NCBI GenBank assembly: GCA_023653785.1
Contig: JAMKCH010071751.1
Coordinates: 21,778-85,777 of the forward strand
Length of the DNA stretch: 64,000 nt
From: Ophioderma brevispina
Taxonomy: Eukaryota > Echinodermata > Ophiuroidea > Amphilepidida > Ophiodermatidae
Reading direction: 5' to 3'
Positions 60,503 through 64,000 of this stretch are shown piece after piece (within the stretch, counting starts at the first letter, position 1; each line of letters opens with the position of its first letter). The position numbers were made by a program, and so were the translations under genes. The notes below the pieces were generated by a model. The model was not told the origin of the DNA and did not search any database. It saw only the letters and a program-made list of their open reading frames with translations.

Positions 60503-60880
60503 TTAAAGGTGAATTTTATAATTCTAACACTTTCTGTTTTATGGTTTGCTAGATATTGTTGAGAAAAGCTCATTCCCAAAATTTCAGTTGATACTGGTCT
60601 TGATTGAATAGGCTACTGTACTGCAATTTTTGTCCGTTTATGGACAGAAAATACAAATTTGCAAATTTCTAACAGATAGGATCAAATTTGCAAGTAAGAT
60701 TCCATACACATACATTGGCTCATGATATAGCATGGCATAACCTCTGAATAATCAATCACAATAGCCCTTCTATATATATCTGTACAAACCTTAAGTTTTT
60801 CTTACCATGTCTCCGATAGGCTAAATATGTCATATAACCCAATGTATAACCAATCAAATTGGCCAGTAGATCTCAGGGGT
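60503..60880 (+). mobile_element. MITE family F7, copy 1
   Basis: It starts TTAAAGGTGAATTTTATAAT; TTCCCAAAATTTCAGTTGA, TACTGCAATTTTTGTCCGTT and ATACAAATTTGCAAATTTCT match the second copy. The right edge is not clear. Confidence 0.6.
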
Positions 60881-61985
60881 TTAAAGGTGTAATTTGTAAA
60901 CCTAGCACCTCATAGTTCACTAGATATGCACGAGAAAAGGTTAATTCCAAAATTTTAGGTGACTCTAACGGTGCTATCACAGCGCCGGTTTATTGCCATT
61001 TGGTCTAATCCCATTTGGCAATTGGTCTAAACCCATATTGTCTAATACCAATTTGTCTAATAACCATTAAGTCTAACATCCAATTTATCTAACAACCAAA
61101 ATGTCTAATAGCCATTTGGTCTAATGCCCATCTAGTCCAATGCCCATTTCGTCTACTACCATTTGGTCTAATAACCACAAACACCATTTGGTCTAATTCC
61201 CATTTGGTCTAATATCCAACTTGTCTAATATTCATTTTGTCTAATATCCATTTGGTCTAATACCCAATTGGTCTAATATCCATTTGGTCTAATATTTATT
61301 TGGTCTAATATCCATTTGGTCTAATATCCATTTGGTCTAATATCCATTTGGTCTAATATCCATTTGGTCTAATATCCATTTGGTCTAATGTCCACCTGGT
61401 TCAATATCTATTTGGTATAATACCCATTTGGAACAGATTGACATTAGACCAAATGGATATTAGACCAAATGGTATTAGACCAAATGGTATTAGACCAAAT
61501 GGTATTAGACCAAATGGATATTAGACCAGATGAATATTAGACCAAATGGATAGTAGACCAATTGGGCATTAGACCAAATGGATATTAGACAAAATGAATA
61601 TTAGACCAGATGGGTATTAGACTAATTGGCATTAGACCAAATCGGTTATAGACGATATGGATATTAGACGATATGAGATTTAGACCAGATGAATATGAGA
61701 CTACATGGCTATTATACTAAATGGTTTTTAGCCTAAATGGTTATTAGACTAAATGGTATTAGACCAATTGGAGTTAGCCAAAATGGCAATTAGACCAAGT
61801 GGGATTAGAACAAATGGCAAGTCACCCACAGCACCACAGTCCACTGTGTTGTAATTTCTGTCCATAAAACAGACAGAAAATACAAATTTACAAATTTCTT
61901 TGAGAGTAGATTGAATTTTCACGAAAGATTAGGCACACATACTATACTTCGGCCAACGTTTCAGTTGAGATGATATAAAAATCTC
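60881..61985 (+). mobile_element. MITE family F7, copy 2, split by a fold-back insertion
   Basis: It starts TTAAAGGTGTAATTTGTAAA and continues to AATTTTAGGTGACTC (60,965). It resumes after 61,830 with ACTGTGTTGTAATTTCTGTC and ATACAAATTTACAAATTTCT, in the same order as copy 1. The insert is the 16-bp-unit fold-back. Confidence 0.7.
60982..61830. mobile_element. TU-like fold-back element of 16-bp tandem units
   Basis: The left arm (about 60,993-61,430) is a run of about 25 units of CATTTGGTCTAATATC; the right arm (about 61,440-61,822) holds about 24 units of the reverse complement (GATATTAGACCAAATG). Inner units are nearly identical, outer units diverged. The outer ends TTGCCATTTGG / CAAATGGCAA match, and CACAG flanks both sides. 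No protein. Fold-back elements with tandem-repeat arms are known from sea urchin (TU) and Drosophila (FB). Confidence 0.85.
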
Positions 61986-62555
61986 AACTTTTTTTTTAGT
62001 TAAGTCGGGGGATGAGGCGGTGGATCAAAAATGCCCCTCAAATAATTAAAGCAAACAAGCCATCCCAATGCATTGGGCCCTACTTTGACGGCTCTATAGA
62101 ATAGTTCGAGTTTTAAAATGTGATTTTGTTTGTATAATTACTGCCACATTATTTCCTGAATCCCAAAATTACCACCTGGGCTTATAACCGAGTGTATGCA
62201 AACTCCTGTATTTGCTTTAAAAAATGGGGGTGGGCCTATACCTGAAGGTGGGCTTATACCCGAATGGTTACGGTACTTTCAGATTTGTTGTTTGTTCTGC
62301 TCAGTATACCAATTTTAAAAATAATTCATCATGTGGGCTCATTTTCCAATATGTTTTGTCTAGTGCTGTCTACCAATCTGTGCACCCTGTAGTCCCTCAG
62401 CTGACATCGATTTAATCACCTGTCTCGTTGCAAAATTGTGACAGGGTCTATCTTATTCCAGAATTTCTGTAGAATTCCAAAAAAAATCCATTCTACATTG
62501 GCGCAACTCGCTGGACTGGGGGTGAAAAATGCACTTTTTTTGTACCAAAAATATG
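61986..62555. other. Intron, no gene recognised
   Basis: No supported feature. Confidence 0.4.
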
Positions 62556-62984
62556 GTCATTTTTAACACAAAACATCAAAATTTGATTTAAGCATAAAGG
62601 TTGGTATTATATAAGCTATTGGATATTTTTTGTGGTTCCATCTAAAAGGTAATAAAACTATTGATGATGATCAAAGTATATTTAAACTTACATGAATAAC
62701 AAAATAGGTAAAAAAGCTAAAGTATTGGTGAAAAAATCCCATTTTTTATCATTTTTATTTAAAATGGATTTTTCAATTTTCAAATTCGTGGAATTGACAT
62801 TCTGTGGAACTTAATTTGCATATATATTGTAAAAAGGACATATCCTTCTCAATATAAAAAGCCCTTTGTTCAATGGAAAAAGTGCAAATTAAAGTATAAA
62901 TGCACTTTTTTAAATTACCATTTTTTAATTTTTGTATTTTTACACAAAAATCTTGAAATGTGTATTTTATACTAATAATAAAAT

Positions 62985-63352
62985 GCATTAGATTTATATG
63001 CGCCTTAGCGCTTGGCCTCTAAGGCGCTTTCATTCACAAATGGTCGCTGATCACTGTGGCCCAACCATACCATAAACCATTTAGCATCATTTCAAGGGAT
63101 GCAGCAGATCGGGATCAGCGCTTTCCCTTATCAGCAAACATACATCGAGATAACCATCGCAGCCGGGACCAGCTTCCCAAATATCGCATGGGTAAATCGA
63201 GACAACCAAGCGGTTAATTTCTTGTCCAGGGAAATTACAAGACAGCTGAATCTCACAGGGCTCGAACGCACACCTATACGCATGGATGAGCATACACTGG
63301 AGTCGAGCGCTTACCTGATTGAGCTATCTTGTCCGCTTATGCGGACAAGATA
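62985..63352 (-). mobile_element. Full-length tRNA-derived SINE
   Basis: Minus strand: head GGACAAGATAGCTCAATCAG then GTAAGCGCTC (A box), GTGTGCGTTCGAGCCCTG (B box), about 200-bp body, tail AAGCGCTAAGGCGCATATAA then ATCTAATGCATTTTATTATTA. Length about 370 bp. It lies inside the 360-bp satellite. Confidence 0.82.
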
Positions 63353-63367
63353 GCTCAATCAGGTAAG
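63310..63367. repeat. Near-perfect palindrome at the SINE 5' end
   Basis: GCTTACCTGATTGAGCTATC then TTGTCCGC, TTAT, and the exact reverse complement: 27-28-bp arms with a loop of about 4 nt. The right arm is an inverted copy of the SINE's first 28 bases. Confidence 0.9.
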
Positions 63368-64000
63368 CTAATCAGGTTGCCCATAGAAGACGCATTTGAC
63401 AAGCCATTGATGTATATTTGGTGTCAAATGAAAGGTAATTAGTTGTTGCTGATGATTAAACTGTAATTGAGTGCACATGCATCACGAATATATGTAAAAA
63501 GGGCTAAATTTGGTGAAAAACCCTGTTTTTTATCATTTTTATGGATTTCTTGTTTTTCAAATGTCATGGAATTGATGTTATTGATTGAAACCTAAATTTG
63601 AGTAGTTATTGTAAGTAGAAATATTCTTCTGAATATATAAAGCCCTTTTCTTAATGGATGAAAGAGATATTTAAGGTGGAAATGCATTTTTTTACCCAAA
63701 ACTTATTTTACTCAAGAAATCTCAAAATGTTTATTTTGCCCCTATAAGATGCATTTAACAAACCATTGATGCATTTTTGGTGTTAAAGAAAGGTTTTTAT
63801 TATGATTGATGGAAATTCATTTCCCTCAGCAATGGGCCGATGATGTGATGATCAACCTCTAATTGAGTGCACATGCATCACATATATAGGTAAAAAGGCT
63901 AAATTTAGTGAAAAATTCATTTTTTTAAAATCATTTTTATGTATTTCTCATTTTTCAAATGTCGTGGAATGTATATTTTTGATGGGAATTTAAATTTGTA

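Larger units (their letters stand above)
62556..64000 (+). repeat. Satellite of about 360 bp, interrupted by a SINE
   Basis: TTGCCC.TA.AAGA.GCATTT, ATTGATG.AT.TTTGGTGT, GAGTGCACATGCATCAC, GTGAAAAA.CC and TATAAAGCCCTTT recur at about 358-bp spacing (63,379 and 63,737). 62,556-62,984 is another unit cut by the SINE. The array runs off the right edge. Confidence 0.8.

Noticed and set aside
60982..61830. CRISPR-like array
   Set aside because: Units are 16 bp with no distinct spacers, present in opposite orientation in two arms, in a eukaryotic intron.
63087..63353. Protein-coding frames on both strands
   Set aside because: The region is a tRNA-derived SINE; the frames overlap its Pol III boxes.

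Overview
This window looks like non-coding-rich eukaryotic genomic DNA, most likely from a marine deuterostome invertebrate (echinoderm or hemichordate-like). The basis is AT-rich sequence, large introns, tRNA-derived SINEs with a GCGCT..ATATAAA tail, a jockey/CR1-type LINE relic, many TTAA-flanked MITEs and a fold-back element built like the sea-urchin TU elements. The species cannot be fixed from the sequence alone.

Only one host gene can be supported: the C-terminal half of an ABC half-transporter of the ABCB8/ABCB10 (mitochondrial) type on the minus strand. Six exons read right to left: 59,941-59,712 (end of the membrane domain), 34,427-34,291 (Walker A), 27,492-27,361 (Q-loop region), 23,947-23,774 (ABC signature and Walker B), 18,178-18,056 (D-loop and H-loop) and 15,210-15,025 (C-terminus and stop). 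The exons join in a consistent order with canonical GT/AG sites and together encode a complete nucleotide-binding domain. The transmembrane exons must lie beyond the right edge. Exons 2 to 4 carry small indel-like disruptions, including an in-frame stop and a frameshift inside Walker A. These suggest either uncorrected single-molecule assembly errors or a decayed allele or copy.

The rest is repeats. 1-15 kb: region downstream of the gene, with a LINE relic (5.6-7.7 kb), degenerate tandem repeats and MITEs. 15-34 kb: introns dense in TTAA-flanked MITEs, fold-backs, a tRNA-SINE and a probable 1.04-kb hAT-like element. 34-59.7 kb: one 25-kb intron with several satellites (about 105, 160, 25, 46 and 147 bp), three related long palindromic elements, a composite family of direct and inverted repeats containing a TATA module (46.9-48.6 and 54.3-54.8 kb), and a 3.2-kb purine (GA) array with periodically embedded non-purine cores. 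60-64 kb: further intron, with a fold-back element made of 16-bp tandem units in inverted arms, nested in a MITE, and a 360-bp satellite interrupted by a SINE.

The repeats tell a nested insertion history: SINE into satellite, fold-back into MITE, and MITE between direct repeats. No CRISPR array, operon, rRNA gene or intact tRNA gene was seen.
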